A stretch of 64,000 nucleotides of DNA from Gordonia aichiensis NBRC 108223 (GTDB taxonomy: Bacteria; Actinomycetota; Actinomycetes; Mycobacteriales; Mycobacteriaceae), in contig NZ_BANR01000026.1 in assembly GCF_000332975.1 (NCBI RefSeq), positions 21,887 through 85,886 of the forward strand, read 5' to 3'. This document shows positions 34,784-42,421 of this stretch, piece after piece; the first letter of the stretch is position 1; each line of letters begins with the position of its first letter. The notes below the pieces were generated by a model. It did not search any database. It was given only the letters and a program-made list of their open reading frames with translations, and was not told the origin of the DNA. The position numbers and the translations under genes are program-made.

Positions 34784-35233
34784 CTATTCGGGCTTAATCG
34801 GAGAGGCCCCTGGTGGCAGCCACGCAGTGGCGGCCTCTGGTAGGTCAGGCGCAGCGACATACCTCTGAAACACGAGGTCGACGCCGCGATGGCCCATCGA
34901 AGCTGCGACGGCGGCGGGGGTGCGGCCAAGGCTGTTTGATCGCCAGGTTGCGTATAGGTGGCGGATCGAGTACGGCGTAATGCCGTCTGCTTCCCAGCTG
35001 GGGACACGGGATCGGATTGGCTGCCAAAACTGCCGCATGAAAGTCGATTTCAGCCAGAATCGCTGACCAGGGGGCACCGGGTCATTGTCAGTGCCGAGGA
35101 TTTTCTGTGCCTTCCGGGGTTGGGCTGACTGGGCCCGGGGGAAAAGCAAAGCGCGTTCTCCGTACTCCTTGATGACGCGTGTGCGTTGCCTCCGCAACCT
35201 GGCAGAGTAGTTGTAGATATCGATTCCCGACAT
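34784..35233 (-). pseudogene. Tyrosine integrase, C-terminal fragment
   Basis: About 149 residues covering only the end of the catalytic domain: ITPYSIRHLYATWRSNSLGR holds the second Arg of the HxxR motif (as SIRH), MGHRGVDLVFQRYV holds the later His/Trp position and the nucleophilic Tyr. The N-terminal core-binding domain and the first catalytic Arg are absent, since the upstream DNA is unrelated (cREC gene). It points toward tRNA-Ser(UGA), as in int-attL arrangements, and is a relic of the element that inserted there. Confidence 0.8.
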
Positions 35234-35254
35234 GGCAATCTTCTGCGCCTCCGA

Positions 35255-35536
35255 TCAGCGACTGATGCCCGGACCGTAACGCTCGACCATCCCTACGATC
35301 CACTCCACTCCCACCGGGTTCGCGGAGTGGACGCGCACGATAGGTGGCCAGCCGCCGTGCTCGCAGAGGTGGAGGACGATCGGTCGACTGGTGTCGTCGC
35401 CGCCGAGGTCGTGGTCGAGGCTCAATTCCTCGATCGTGGCCGAGCTGCGCAGGATCGCGAGCGCTTCGGCGGAGTTGCGGGCAATTGTCCACCCGTCCCC
35501 GGGCGGGTCGCGGAGATCATCGACGAACAGGCGCAT
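35255..35536 (-). CDS. Cyclic-phosphate processing receiver domain (cREC) protein
   Basis: A 93-residue single-domain protein: MRLFVDDLRDPPGDGWTIARNS, then IEELSLDHDLGGDDTSRPIVLHLCE. It resembles the small receiver-like domain (cREC) found next to phage and conflict-system genes and proposed to process cyclic phosphates. The acidic pocket residues (DD, and the later DHDLG) are kept. ATG 35536 follows TAGCCT by 7 bp (leaderless). A broken second copy with the same promoter lies at 37036-37146. The role here is unknown. Confidence 0.75.
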   Translation of the reverse strand: MRLFVDDLRDPPGDGWTIARNSAEALAILRSSATIEELSLDHDLGGDDTSRPIVLHLCEHGGWPPIVRVHSANPVGVEWIVGMVERYGPGISR

Positions 35537-35847
35537 GTGTGGCAGGCTACGGGCTGCCGGTGACGGGGTTCCATCGAATTTCGGCCGTGGCGCTCGGGGC
35601 TCGGGGAGGCGCCCATCGCCGCGCGTGCGGCGTCGAAGGCGCGTGAGTGTGGGAGCGAGTGCACAGGAGGGCCGGTCGCTTCGTACCCCGGCGGCACGTC
35701 GCTCCGGCACGAGTAGTGCACCACCACGATAGGGAGACGGTCAGTGGCACACACTCAGGGTCGGATGAATCGCGATGAGTTGCATTACGCGGCACTAAAT
35801 AACGACGCTGGTCGGACAGCGCGTTGCCGTCCCAAGGAGTGGCGGCG
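35537..35847. other. 311-bp gap without a convincing gene
   Basis: Between the cREC promoter and the end of the zinc-ribbon gene I see no gene with family similarity. It contains one arm (35681-35712) of an imperfect inverted repeat whose partner is upstream of the broken cREC copy. Confidence 0.6.
35681..35712 (+). repeat. Inverted repeat arm A (32 bp)
   Basis: This 32-bp segment matches the reverse complement of 37162-37193 at 30 of 32 bases. The arms enclose the zinc-ribbon and lipoprotein genes. Confidence 0.8.
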
Positions 35848-36159
35848 TCAATCCCACAGGATCTGCGGGCCGGACAGATCCTCGCGCATCGACTGGTGCG
35901 AGCAACGTGGACAGGTGAGGCGGTCCCACTGTTCACATGGGCGGTTACAGTCGGGGCAGGGGAAGCGGGCCGCACGAGTGGCGTCATCGACGCGGTCGCC
36001 GTCTTGGGCGTTCAAGCCAGTGTCCGCGCTGACGACGCCGTGACGCGCGCAGACGACGGGAGTGACGATCACGCCGCTGAAACCGAAGTCGAAATCGCCG
36101 GATACAAACTCCGCGCGGAAATCGCATTTGCCGCAGACGTACGAGTTTGCGTGGCCCAT
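35848..36159 (-). CDS. Zinc-ribbon protein of unknown function
   Basis: A 103-residue protein with CGKC near the N-terminus and two CxxC pairs near the end (FPCPDCNRPCEQ, LTCPRCSHQS), giving one or two zinc ribbons around a hydrophobic beta-rich middle. ATG 36159 starts MGHANSYVCGKC. No catalytic motif is seen. It stands alone on the minus strand within the island. I do not recognise the family. Confidence 0.6.
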   Translation of the reverse strand: MGHANSYVCGKCDFRAEFVSGDFDFGFSGVIVTPVVCARHGVVSADTGLNAQDGDRVDDATRAARFPCPDCNRPCEQWDRLTCPRCSHQSMREDLSGPQILWD

Positions 36160-36380
36160 GCCGTCACGCTACCTGTTGGCGACCCGCGGATGGTCTAATC
36201 GGCGTACGGCTTCGCCATGAAGTTGTCTGGCACGTCCGCTGTATCGACGATGCCGCCTTCGAAAGGCATTGTGTGCGGGACCGATTACCTTCGCTACCTC
36301 GACCTGCCTGAGACTCGGGTGGCAGAACCGTCATGGCATCAGACGCCTGAAGTCATCGGCGTTGGGTCGATCATGCTGTG

Positions 36381-36983
36381 TCATTCTTGGTCCCACTTCT
36401 GCTGCAGGAAACCGGTGACGTTCTCGATGTCGTCGGCCGAGAGCGAATTACTATCAGTTGCCGGGCGTAGGTAGTAGCAGGGACTGAGTACCTGGATGCT
36501 GCCGGCGTGTAAAGGAGCAATTTGCACGCCATAAACTCCGGCTTTTCCATGTGTGGCGTCATCACGATTCCACTCCACACCGCTTTCCCGTGTCTGGTGG
36601 TGAAAGGTCTCGACGGTCGTGCCCCGTAGGCGATCAATGAACACTGTCGCCGAATACTGGACTCCGTTCTGGGTAGGTTGAAATGCGAACGACTTCTGTT
36701 TGGCGGTGCACGATCTCCACTGCTCGGTGGAGCGGTCGCTATCGACTCCGCCTGACCCGGCGTCGACCTCTGCGATAACGCGGTCCATCAGTGCACGGCC
36801 GTGCTGTCGGACGCTTCGTGCCTGCTCAGCGGTCAGCGGGGACTGTGAATCAACGACTGCCGATGAATCGGGTAAAGGAGCCTTTTTGTCGGTGCTACAC
36901 GAGATCAGTAAGAGCCCCACAGCAGCGATGACCACGAGCATCGTGCACGGTCTACGCACGTTCAAAGACTGGATTGCAGTCAT
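36381..36983 (-). CDS. Putative lipoprotein
   Basis: A 200-residue protein with a signal peptide and lipobox (VVIAAVGLLLISC, Cys as the lipidated residue), so it is exported and anchored to the membrane. The mature part has no recognised domain. ATG 36983 (MTAIQSLNV) fits the signal peptide; the frame is open 18 residues further. The 5' end lies against the broken cREC copy, which suggests the copy was truncated when this gene was inserted. Confidence 0.7.
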   Translation of the reverse strand: MTAIQSLNVRRPCTMLVVIAAVGLLLISCSTDKKAPLPDSSAVVDSQSPLTAEQARSVRQHGRALMDRVIAEVDAGSGGVDSDRSTEQWRSCTAKQKSFAFQPTQNGVQYSATVFIDRLRGTTVETFHHQTRESGVEWNRDDATHGKAGVYGVQIAPLHAGSIQVLSPCYYLRPATDSNSLSADDIENVTGFLQQKWDQE

Positions 36984-37035
36984 GATCAGTCGTCCCTCGA
37001 CCGGTGTTGACGGTGGGATTGTTCTGACCAATCGC

Positions 37036-37146
37036 ACCTTCGATCACATCCGAGCTGGGCAGGGTTGCGGGCGGTTCGGCGGAGGTGCGGGCGATCAGCC
37101 ACCCGTCGCCGGGCGGGCCGCGGAGTTCGTCGACGAACAGGCGCAT
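37036..37146 (-). pseudogene. Truncated second copy of the cREC gene
   Basis: The first 37 codons (MRLFVDELRGPPGDGWLIAR...) repeat the cREC gene at 35255-35536, including the TACCCT hexamer 7 bp before the ATG. Similarity stops at about 37036, and an unrelated frame follows to a stop at 36952, inside the lipoprotein start region. The DHDLG half of the domain is missing. Confidence 0.8.
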
Positions 37147-37161
37147 GTGTGGCAGGGTACG

Positions 37162-37193
37162 TCGTGCCCGAGCGACGTTCCGCCGGGGTACGA
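37162..37193 (-). repeat. Inverted repeat arm B (32 bp)
   Basis: Reverse complement of 35681-35712 with two mismatches; it sits 15 bp upstream of the broken cREC copy. Confidence 0.8.
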
Positions 37194-37321
37194 ACACCCC
37201 GAACAACAATGAAGGACATCCCACCGACCTTCTACGCATGGCTGTGGGACTACCCGTTACGCGCCGAGTAGTTCAAGGACCGAGTAGCGGCGAGATGTTC
37301 AGGTGCGGAAGGTTGGTCCCA

Positions 37322-37792
37322 TTAGCTTCCGTCGGAAGCGCCGCGCAAGAAACGGAGTCGTGCTGCCTCGTGAGCTTCGCGTAGCAGGCTGGCGGCCACC
37401 TCGACGGTGCGTGGTCCTGGGTTGACGATCGACACCCATCCCTGGCGGCGATAGACCGGGTGTGGCAAGAGCACGTCGGTCGCGGCGTAGTCCCACACTC
37501 TCTCCGACAATCGAGTCGTGTCGCCGATCAGTGCGAGGAACCTGTCGGCGCCTACGCGAATGTTCACCCGCCAGCGGTCGGGTGCGTCGAGTTCCGAGCG
37601 AGAATCGTCAGGATAGTTCTTCGTCACGATCGTCGCGTAGGGCTGTTGACGCGGGGGTATCTGGCCGTTCGGCGCGTAGTAGAAGAAGTGATCGCCCCAG
37701 GCGAGAGGAGGGGAGTCGCCGCCCTCGACCGGGGCGACGTCGAGCACGCCGTCGAACGAGCTCACTACCCGCAACAGATCATCCATACTCAT
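37322..37792 (-). CDS. DUF6194 family protein
   Basis: A 156-residue protein starting MSMDDLLRVVSSFDGV. The segment GDHFFYYAPNG, then QPYATIVTKNYPDD and a final WVSIVNPGPRTVEVAASLLREAHEAA, agree with the DUF6194 family of actinobacterial proteins of unknown function. ATG 37792 and the in-frame ATG 37786 are both possible. It is divergent from the tandem-MerR gene with 36 bp between the starts, so the regulator may control it. Confidence 0.75.
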   Translation of the reverse strand: MSMDDLLRVVSSFDGVLDVAPVEGGDSPPLAWGDHFFYYAPNGQIPPRQQPYATIVTKNYPDDSRSELDAPDRWRVNIRVGADRFLALIGDTTRLSERVWDYAATDVLLPHPVYRRQGWVSIVNPGPRTVEVAASLLREAHEAARLRFLRGASDGS

Positions 37793-37828
37793 GGTTCCAG
37801 CGTGTAGTTGAAGTGCGTATGGAGGGTT

Positions 37829-38653
37829 ATGGTGCCAACAGAGGAAGCATGGCCACAGGTGATGAGCACCGCCACGGTGGCGGCCGCGTCGGGATATTCC
37901 GTGCAGCAAGTGCGCGATCTAGAGGCGCTCGGAGTCATCCCGGCGGCGACCAGGGCCCCCAACGGCTATCGGCAGTTCGCTGCCGAGCACGTGCGAGGTC
38001 TGCGCGCTTACCGCGATCTCGCCCGCGCGGTGGGCGCGGTCGAGGCGCGCCGCGTGATGCGGCAGATTTACAACGAGCCGCCTGATGTGGCCGCGGCGCT
38101 GATCTGCGAGTTCCACACGGGGTTAAACCGTGAGCGTGAGCAGACGCTTGCCGCGCGATCGGCCCTGCAGTCGATCAGCGCGGAGACGATGACCGACGAC
38201 GCCCCCACTGATGCGGACGCCATGACCATCACCGAGCTGTCGCGGGCCATCGGCGTGAAGGCATCGACTCTTCGGTTCTGGGAGAGTGCGGGATTGGTCA
38301 CCCCGGACCGCATCTCGACCAGATCGGGAACCGCGCGACGGTACCCCGTCGCCGCGATCCGAGAAGCGCGTATCACGGCGGCCCTGCGCGCAGGCGGCTA
38401 CCGCGCACCAGATGTCCGGAAGGCGATCGACGCGGTCCGCAAACTCACCGATGTCGCGGGCTCGCTGGCCGCGCTCGACGCCCGGCTCGAAGCGATCGCC
38501 GAACGCGCCTTCGCCCTGTTCCGCGCCTCGGCGGTGCTGGCCGAGAGTGTCGAGCTGCAGAGGTACTCTGTCACACCGTCGTGGGTCCCGCGTGATAGAA
38601 AGCTGTTGGTTTCGGGATCGCACCTGCCCCAGATCGAACGGACGTTCAGATGA
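37829..38653 (+). CDS. Transcriptional regulator with two MerR-type domains
   Basis: A 274-residue protein with two MerR winged-helix modules in one chain: residues about 12-75 (STATVAAASGYSVQQVRDLE, NGYRQFAAEHV) and about 131-200 (MTITELSRAIGVKASTLRFWESAGLVTP, ARRYPVAAIREARI), joined by a helical linker and followed by a coiled-coil-like helix. ATG 37829 has GGAGGG 2 bp upstream; an ATG at 37862 would also keep both domains. MerR proteins normally have one such domain and dimerise. It is divergent from DUF6194 and overlaps two small membrane genes by ATGA, so it may regulate both sides. Confidence 0.8.
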   Translation: MVPTEEAWPQVMSTATVAAASGYSVQQVRDLEALGVIPAATRAPNGYRQFAAEHVRGLRAYRDLARAVGAVEARRVMRQIYNEPPDVAAALICEFHTGLNREREQTLAARSALQSISAETMTDDAPTDADAMTITELSRAIGVKASTLRFWESAGLVTPDRISTRSGTARRYPVAAIREARITAALRAGGYRAPDVRKAIDAVRKLTDVAGSLAALDARLEAIAERAFALFRASAVLAESVELQRYSVTPSWVPRDRKLLVSGSHLPQIERTFR

Positions 38654-38940
38654 GTACTGCTTCAATCGTGAAGTCGAGTTCCGTGCATGCCCTGATCGCC
38701 GGTGCCTTCGCCAGCGTGGTCGGCGGTGCCGTAAACGGATCATCGACATTTCTGGTTGGACAGCACATGGCGTCGACGGTCTTGCTCGAGGCTGTTTTGG
38801 TCAGCACGGCGGTGGTGGTGTTGGCGGTGAGATTCTTACTTGCTGCCCTTGGCAGCACGAAATCGCTACTCACCCCAATGCTCAGCGGGCTGGCGGCCGG
38901 GCTGGCGGGGGCTGCGCTGCTGTTGTCTGTCGGCTTATGA
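38650..38940 (+). CDS. Small four-helix membrane protein
   Basis: A 96-residue, almost fully hydrophobic protein with three to four membrane segments (HALIAGAFASVVGGAV, TVLLEAVLVSTAVVVLAVRFLLAAL, LLTPMLSGLAAGLAGAALLLSV). The ATG overlaps the stop codon of the tandem-MerR gene, so it is coupled to it. Family not recognised. Confidence 0.7.
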   Translation: MSTASIVKSSSVHALIAGAFASVVGGAVNGSSTFLVGQHMASTVLLEAVLVSTAVVVLAVRFLLAALGSTKSLLTPMLSGLAAGLAGAALLLSVGL

Positions 38941-39149
38941 GGGATGAGGTGTGGGCGGCACTCGGTGCGGTGGGGGGAGCTCTGCTGTTGGCTTTCGGGG
39001 TGGTATATCCGCCTCTGTGGATCGTCTACGTGTTGGCCATGCTCTCGTTGTTGCAACCGGCTCGTACCCGATCGTTCGGTATCGGGATGGCGACCGCCCT
39101 TCTGGCGCTGGGTGTATTCGCCGCCGTACGCCTGTCCTTGGATGCCTAG
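38937..39149 (+). CDS. Small membrane protein
   Basis: A 70-residue protein with two membrane segments (VWAALGAVGGALLLAFGVVYPPLWIVYVLAML and a second near the C-terminus). It begins inside the stop codon of the previous gene (ATGA overlap), extending the three-gene coupled unit started by the MerR gene. No family recognised. Confidence 0.65.
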   Translation: MRDEVWAALGAVGGALLLAFGVVYPPLWIVYVLAMLSLLQPARTRSFGIGMATALLALGVFAAVRLSLDA

Positions 39150-39176
39150 TGCCGTGTCTACACGGACCTGCCAGGA

Positions 39177-39410
39177 GTGAATTCGTTGGTAACCAGACGG
39201 CAGGGTAACTCGAACGCTTTCTCGATCGTCCGTATCGTGGTCGGGCTATTCGTCGTGGTGTATCCGATCAACAATTGGATAGCACTGTTTCGCGGGACAG
39301 TTGACGCTTCGGTCCTCACCGTGACGTATTTGACGGCAACCGTCATCGTCGGAACTTCGCTTGTGGCGCTTGGGGTTGTAGGACTCTGCAAGTCCAGAGA
39401 AAAGGAGTAA
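39177..39410 (+). CDS. Small membrane protein
   Basis: A 77-residue protein with two membrane helices (SIVRIVVGLFVVVYPINNWIALF and VTYLTATVIVGTSLVALGVVGL). The GTG start at 39177 is 27 bp after the preceding gene, and CAGGAGT upstream is a weak ribosome site. Unknown function. Confidence 0.6.
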   Translation: MNSLVTRRQGNSNAFSIVRIVVGLFVVVYPINNWIALFRGTVDASVLTVTYLTATVIVGTSLVALGVVGLCKSREKE

Positions 39411-39508
39411 CCGTCGCCTCGCCGGCTCGATCTGATGGACCTATCCTGACTGCGACTGGTGAGTGCCGCACGCGCCCTCAGGCGTCGAGCAATGGGGTAC
39501 ATGGTTGC

Positions 39509-39724
39509 ATGCCGGGTATGAGTACAACCGCGAGGGTTCTGTTGGCAATTACGTCTTATGTCGCCGCAATTCTGACCGTCCTGTTCGCTGTCGCCACGGT
39601 GTTCGCTCTCGTCACGTTCGGTGCGATTATCTGGTGGCAGCCGCTGAGTGTGATTGTGTTCGGCGGGATCTGGTACGGGCTGTCTCGTCTTCGCGTGAGG
39701 CTGACGATTGAGAGGAGTCGTTGA
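39509..39724 (+). CDS. Small membrane protein
   Basis: A 71-residue protein with two membrane segments (VLLAITSYVAAILTVLFAVATVFALVTFGAIIWW and SVIVFGGIWYGLSRL). ATG 39509 or 39518 may be used. The following SUKH gene starts one base after its stop codon, so it may be coupled. Confidence 0.55.
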   Translation: MPGMSTTARVLLAITSYVAAILTVLFAVATVFALVTFGAIIWWQPLSVIVFGGIWYGLSRLRVRLTIERSR

Positions 39725-39725
39725 C

Positions 39726-40400
39726 GTGATCGGATGGTTGGCTGCGCTGCGGTCTGCGGACTCGTCGGAGGCCGGCACACTGGCCGAGGCGGTGGCACAT
39801 GCTGCCGCGACGGTCAGCGGCGTCGACTTTGATGAAGTCGTCGCTAGGGGTCGCGCGGCTGTGGAGCGCGGAATGTGTTGCGACATCTACCAATTGCCGG
39901 AGAACGAACTCGATGGCCCGGCGGCAATTGTCGGGACCGACGTCGGAGCGACGTCGGTGTACGACGTTCGCCGGTTCACCTACCGAGCGGGTAGTTCGCT
40001 CAAGGAGGTGCGCGCGGCCGAGGAGGCGCTCGGTGTGCCGTTGCCGCCGCGGTGGGTCGACTACCTGACCGGGCCAAGTGTCCTCGACCTCTTCGACGGC
40101 GAGGAGTACCTGGACATCTTCACTCCCGCCGACATCGTCGATGTGACCAACGCGTACTTCGAATGGGTGCCGCGCATCGGTGCGGCGATGATCGCCGGTG
40201 ACGGCGGTTCGGGTCGGCTGTTGCTGGACACGCGCGTCGGCGATGACAGTCCGGTGGTCTTCTCCTACTCCGGTGGCGATGACGGCTGGGAGGGCACCAC
40301 TGTCCAGGCCGACAGCATCGACGACTTCATAGCGTCCGCGGAGGCGGGGACGCTCGAGGTCGTTTTCGACGATGCGCGGGAATATCGCCCGCGCGTGTGA
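39726..40400 (+). CDS. SMI1/KNR4 (SUKH) family protein
   Basis: A 224-residue protein. The SUKH signature is seen as SLKEVRAAEEALGVPLPPRWVDYLTGP, with the Glu-helix and LP pattern, and LDIFTPADIVDVTNAYFEW, VFSYSGGDDGWEG later. SUKH proteins are commonly immunity proteins of polymorphic toxin systems or housekeeping scaffolds. GTG 39726 is the best start; a longer open frame adds six residues. It overlaps the next SUKH-type gene. No toxin gene is adjacent. Confidence 0.78.
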   Translation: MIGWLAALRSADSSEAGTLAEAVAHAAATVSGVDFDEVVARGRAAVERGMCCDIYQLPENELDGPAAIVGTDVGATSVYDVRRFTYRAGSSLKEVRAAEEALGVPLPPRWVDYLTGPSVLDLFDGEEYLDIFTPADIVDVTNAYFEWVPRIGAAMIAGDGGSGRLLLDTRVGDDSPVVFSYSGGDDGWEGTTVQADSIDDFIASAEAGTLEVVFDDAREYRPRV

Positions 40401-41533
40401 TGTGTCGAGGGTCGAAAAGAATTGTGAAACAGGATGATCAGCAGAATGCAGAAACGGCAGTGAGCGGCATGACTGGTGAGGCCGCGGAAACCGCCGAGTG
40501 GGACGAGCTCGTGCGCCGCTGTGTCGAGGTGTACGCGCAGCTTGTCGAGAGCGGCCTCACCGTCGACGTGCCTGGTGAGGCGCCGCCAGGACCGCGGCCA
40601 CCTGCGACGCTCGCTCAGATCGAAGCAGCGGAAGCCCGTATCGGGGCACGCCTTGACCCGGACGCCCGTGAGCTTCTCGCAAGGGCGAACGGCTGGGTCA
40701 GGCTCGCCGGCCGCTTCACTCTGCTGTCGTGTGAAGACATCGGTGGTCCCGAGTGGGCGGAACTACTCGAACTGCGTGACATTTTCTTCGACTCGTGTCC
40801 TCGAGAAGTGTGGCCGCGCAGCGTTGCCGACCCTCGTGTGCTGATCCCCATCATCGTCGTGCCATCGTCCCCGGAGACGATCTATATGTTTCCGAGCAGT
40901 CCGGGTGAGCAGGCGAGACCGGCGTTGAATACCGGACTCGATCCGATTCCCGAGATCACGTTGAAACAAGCCATCGAGGAGTCACTCGCGGAATTGGTAG
41001 CCGATCTGAATGCACTTGCGAACGGCAGTGTGGCCGGCGCGACCGCCAGGGCATCGGAGTTGGAGACGAGAACGCCTACCGGCTATTCGGTCGGTGAGAT
41101 CCGCTGTCCCTCACCCGACGAAGTCAGCAAAGCCCTCAACCTCACGACCCGACCACTCGTCACCCGCCAGCAAGGAGCGACCGAGGTGTCCTGCTTGGTC
41201 GAGATTCCGCGGAGTTACATGTTCTCGATGCTGTCTTTTAAGAATCGAGGGCAGCTTTGCGACAGTGTGCTTCCTGTACTTGAAGAGCAAGCACAGATGC
41301 CCAGTGACCGGTCCGACGGCAGGACGACGTCGTCGACAATTCGACCGATCGACGGTATCGGCGATGAGGCGTACGAGATGACCACGCGCTTCGACGACAC
41401 CAACGAGGTCTTCCACGTCGTCGTGTGGAGTCGGACCGGCTCCTACAGGGTGAAGGTCTCCGGGTACTTTCCCGACAGGGACTCCGCATTGTCTGCTGCG
41501 CGGCTCTGGGTGAAGACGCAGCCAACTCAGTAA
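40397..41533 (+). CDS. SUKH-domain protein with an extra C-terminal domain
   Basis: Up to 378 residues. The first part has a SUKH-like domain (TLAQIEAAEARIGARLDPDARELLARANGWVRLAGRFTLLSCEDIGG). From about residue 230, GEIRCPSPDEVSKALNL, EVSCLVEIP and PIDGIGDEAYEM resemble the DUF3558-like domain usually found in exported lipoproteins; here no signal peptide or membrane segment is visible. The start may be 40397 (overlapping the previous stop), ATG 40400 or GTG 40424. Together with the preceding gene it forms a pair of SUKH proteins. Function unknown; immunity is inferred. Confidence 0.7.
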   Translation: MMCRGSKRIVKQDDQQNAETAVSGMTGEAAETAEWDELVRRCVEVYAQLVESGLTVDVPGEAPPGPRPPATLAQIEAAEARIGARLDPDARELLARANGWVRLAGRFTLLSCEDIGGPEWAELLELRDIFFDSCPREVWPRSVADPRVLIPIIVVPSSPETIYMFPSSPGEQARPALNTGLDPIPEITLKQAIEESLAELVADLNALANGSVAGATARASELETRTPTGYSVGEIRCPSPDEVSKALNLTTRPLVTRQQGATEVSCLVEIPRSYMFSMLSFKNRGQLCDSVLPVLEEQAQMPSDRSDGRTTSSTIRPIDGIGDEAYEMTTRFDDTNEVFHVVVWSRTGSYRVKVSGYFPDRDSALSAARLWVKTQPTQ

Positions 41534-41560
41534 ACTTTTGCGTCCAAGGCGAATTCGTGG

Positions 41561-41782
41561 ATGGGTATGGAAGAAATGCGACCAAAGAGTCTCGAACAAC
41601 TACTGGTGGTCCGCGCCCCGGGGGTATCAGAAATCATCTATCTGGTGATATTCGCGATTATCCTCATTGCAGCAGTGGGAGATGGGCTCACCGATCGGGT
41701 TGGTGCATATCATGTGGTCGCGTATGTGCTTGCGCCAATAGGGATCGCGATCATCGCTATACGGAGTATCAGGTCTCGATAG
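41561..41782 (+). CDS. Small membrane protein
   Basis: A 73-residue protein with two hydrophobic segments (VSEIIYLVIFAIILIAAVGDG and AYHVVAYVLAPIGIAIIAI). It lies 27 bp after the SUKH gene. No family recognised; membrane-located partners of immunity genes are common, but this is only a context guess. Confidence 0.5.
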   Translation: MGMEEMRPKSLEQLLVVRAPGVSEIIYLVIFAIILIAAVGDGLTDRVGAYHVVAYVLAPIGIAIIAIRSIRSR

Positions 41783-41783
41783 A

Positions 41784-41907
41784 AGCTTACGTCGACATAG
41801 CCAAGGCCGACGGACTGAAGATGCACAAGACGCGCAACGGATATGCCGGTGCGCAGTACCAGGGAAACCGGGTCATCGGAAAGTTCGTGATGACCCGCAT
41901 CCGCTGA
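41784..41907 (+). pseudogene. Possible short gene remnant
   Basis: An open stretch of about 40 codons ending in GYAGAQYQGNRVIGKFVMTRIR before a TGA has codon use like a real gene end, but no start or upstream domain is visible in frame; an ATG at 41821 would give 28 residues. Probably a leftover of a gene lost at the island border. Confidence 0.3.
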
Positions 41908-41917
41908 GTCGGCCGGT

Positions 41918-42403
41918 TCAGATCGTCAGCAACCCGTCGATCTGATTCAGAGACTGTGCAGCACCCTCTTCGACTCCCATCTCGATGACCTTCTCGAGTG
42001 CGTCGACAGTTTCGTAGGTGCTCACATACGTCGCGACTGTTCGTCCATCCTTGTCGGCGAACGAGTATGCGTTGCGCGACAACGGGAGTGAGTCGATCGG
42101 GGTGAAGTCTTCGGTGGCGAAACCGTCGCGGAAAGTGAAACCCGTCGGCTTGTCGACGGTGTCGACGATCCAGTAGCCCGCGTACTTCTCCCCTTCGGGA
42201 CTGGTCATGTGATAGGTGACACGACCGCCTGGGGCGAACTCATGGTCCACGAAGGTGGCTGGATATTCGGTTGGGCCCCAGATCTTCTCGAGTTGACGTG
42301 GGTCCGCGTAGATCTGCCAGATGCGCTCGACCGGGGCGTCGAACTCGGCTGTGATGGTGATGGATCGGTCGTCGAGATTCTTGGTGACGTCGATGACTGG
42401 CAT
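41918..42403 (-). CDS. SRPBCC (AHSA1-like) family protein
   Basis: A 161-residue START/Bet v1-like fold protein: ITITAEFDAPVERIWQIYADPRQLEKIWGP and FTFRDGFATEDFT are typical of the AHSA1-like subgroup. These proteins are regularly coded directly after a small ArsR-type repressor, as here (18 bp apart). The ligand is unknown. Confidence 0.88.
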   Translation of the reverse strand: MPVIDVTKNLDDRSITITAEFDAPVERIWQIYADPRQLEKIWGPTEYPATFVDHEFAPGGRVTYHMTSPEGEKYAGYWIVDTVDKPTGFTFRDGFATEDFTPIDSLPLSRNAYSFADKDGRTVATYVSTYETVDALEKVIEMGVEEGAAQSLNQIDGLLTI

Positions 42404-42421
42404 TGTGATCGTTCCCTATCG

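Larger units (their letters stand above)
34284..41907. mobile_element. Degenerate genomic island next to tRNA-Ser(UGA)
   Basis: Beside the 3' end of tRNA-Ser(UGA) stand a truncated tyrosine integrase facing the tRNA, then genes unlike the conserved neighbours: cREC receiver and its broken copy, zinc-ribbon protein, lipoprotein, DUF6194, tandem MerR, small membrane proteins and two SUKH genes. No duplicated tRNA 3' end was found downstream, so the right border (set where SRPBCC/ArsR genes begin) is a guess. Confidence 0.5.

Noticed and set aside
35547..35987. Minus-strand frame between cREC and the zinc-ribbon gene
   Set aside because: Composition unlike neighbours, no motif, and it overlaps the zinc-ribbon gene on the same strand in another frame.
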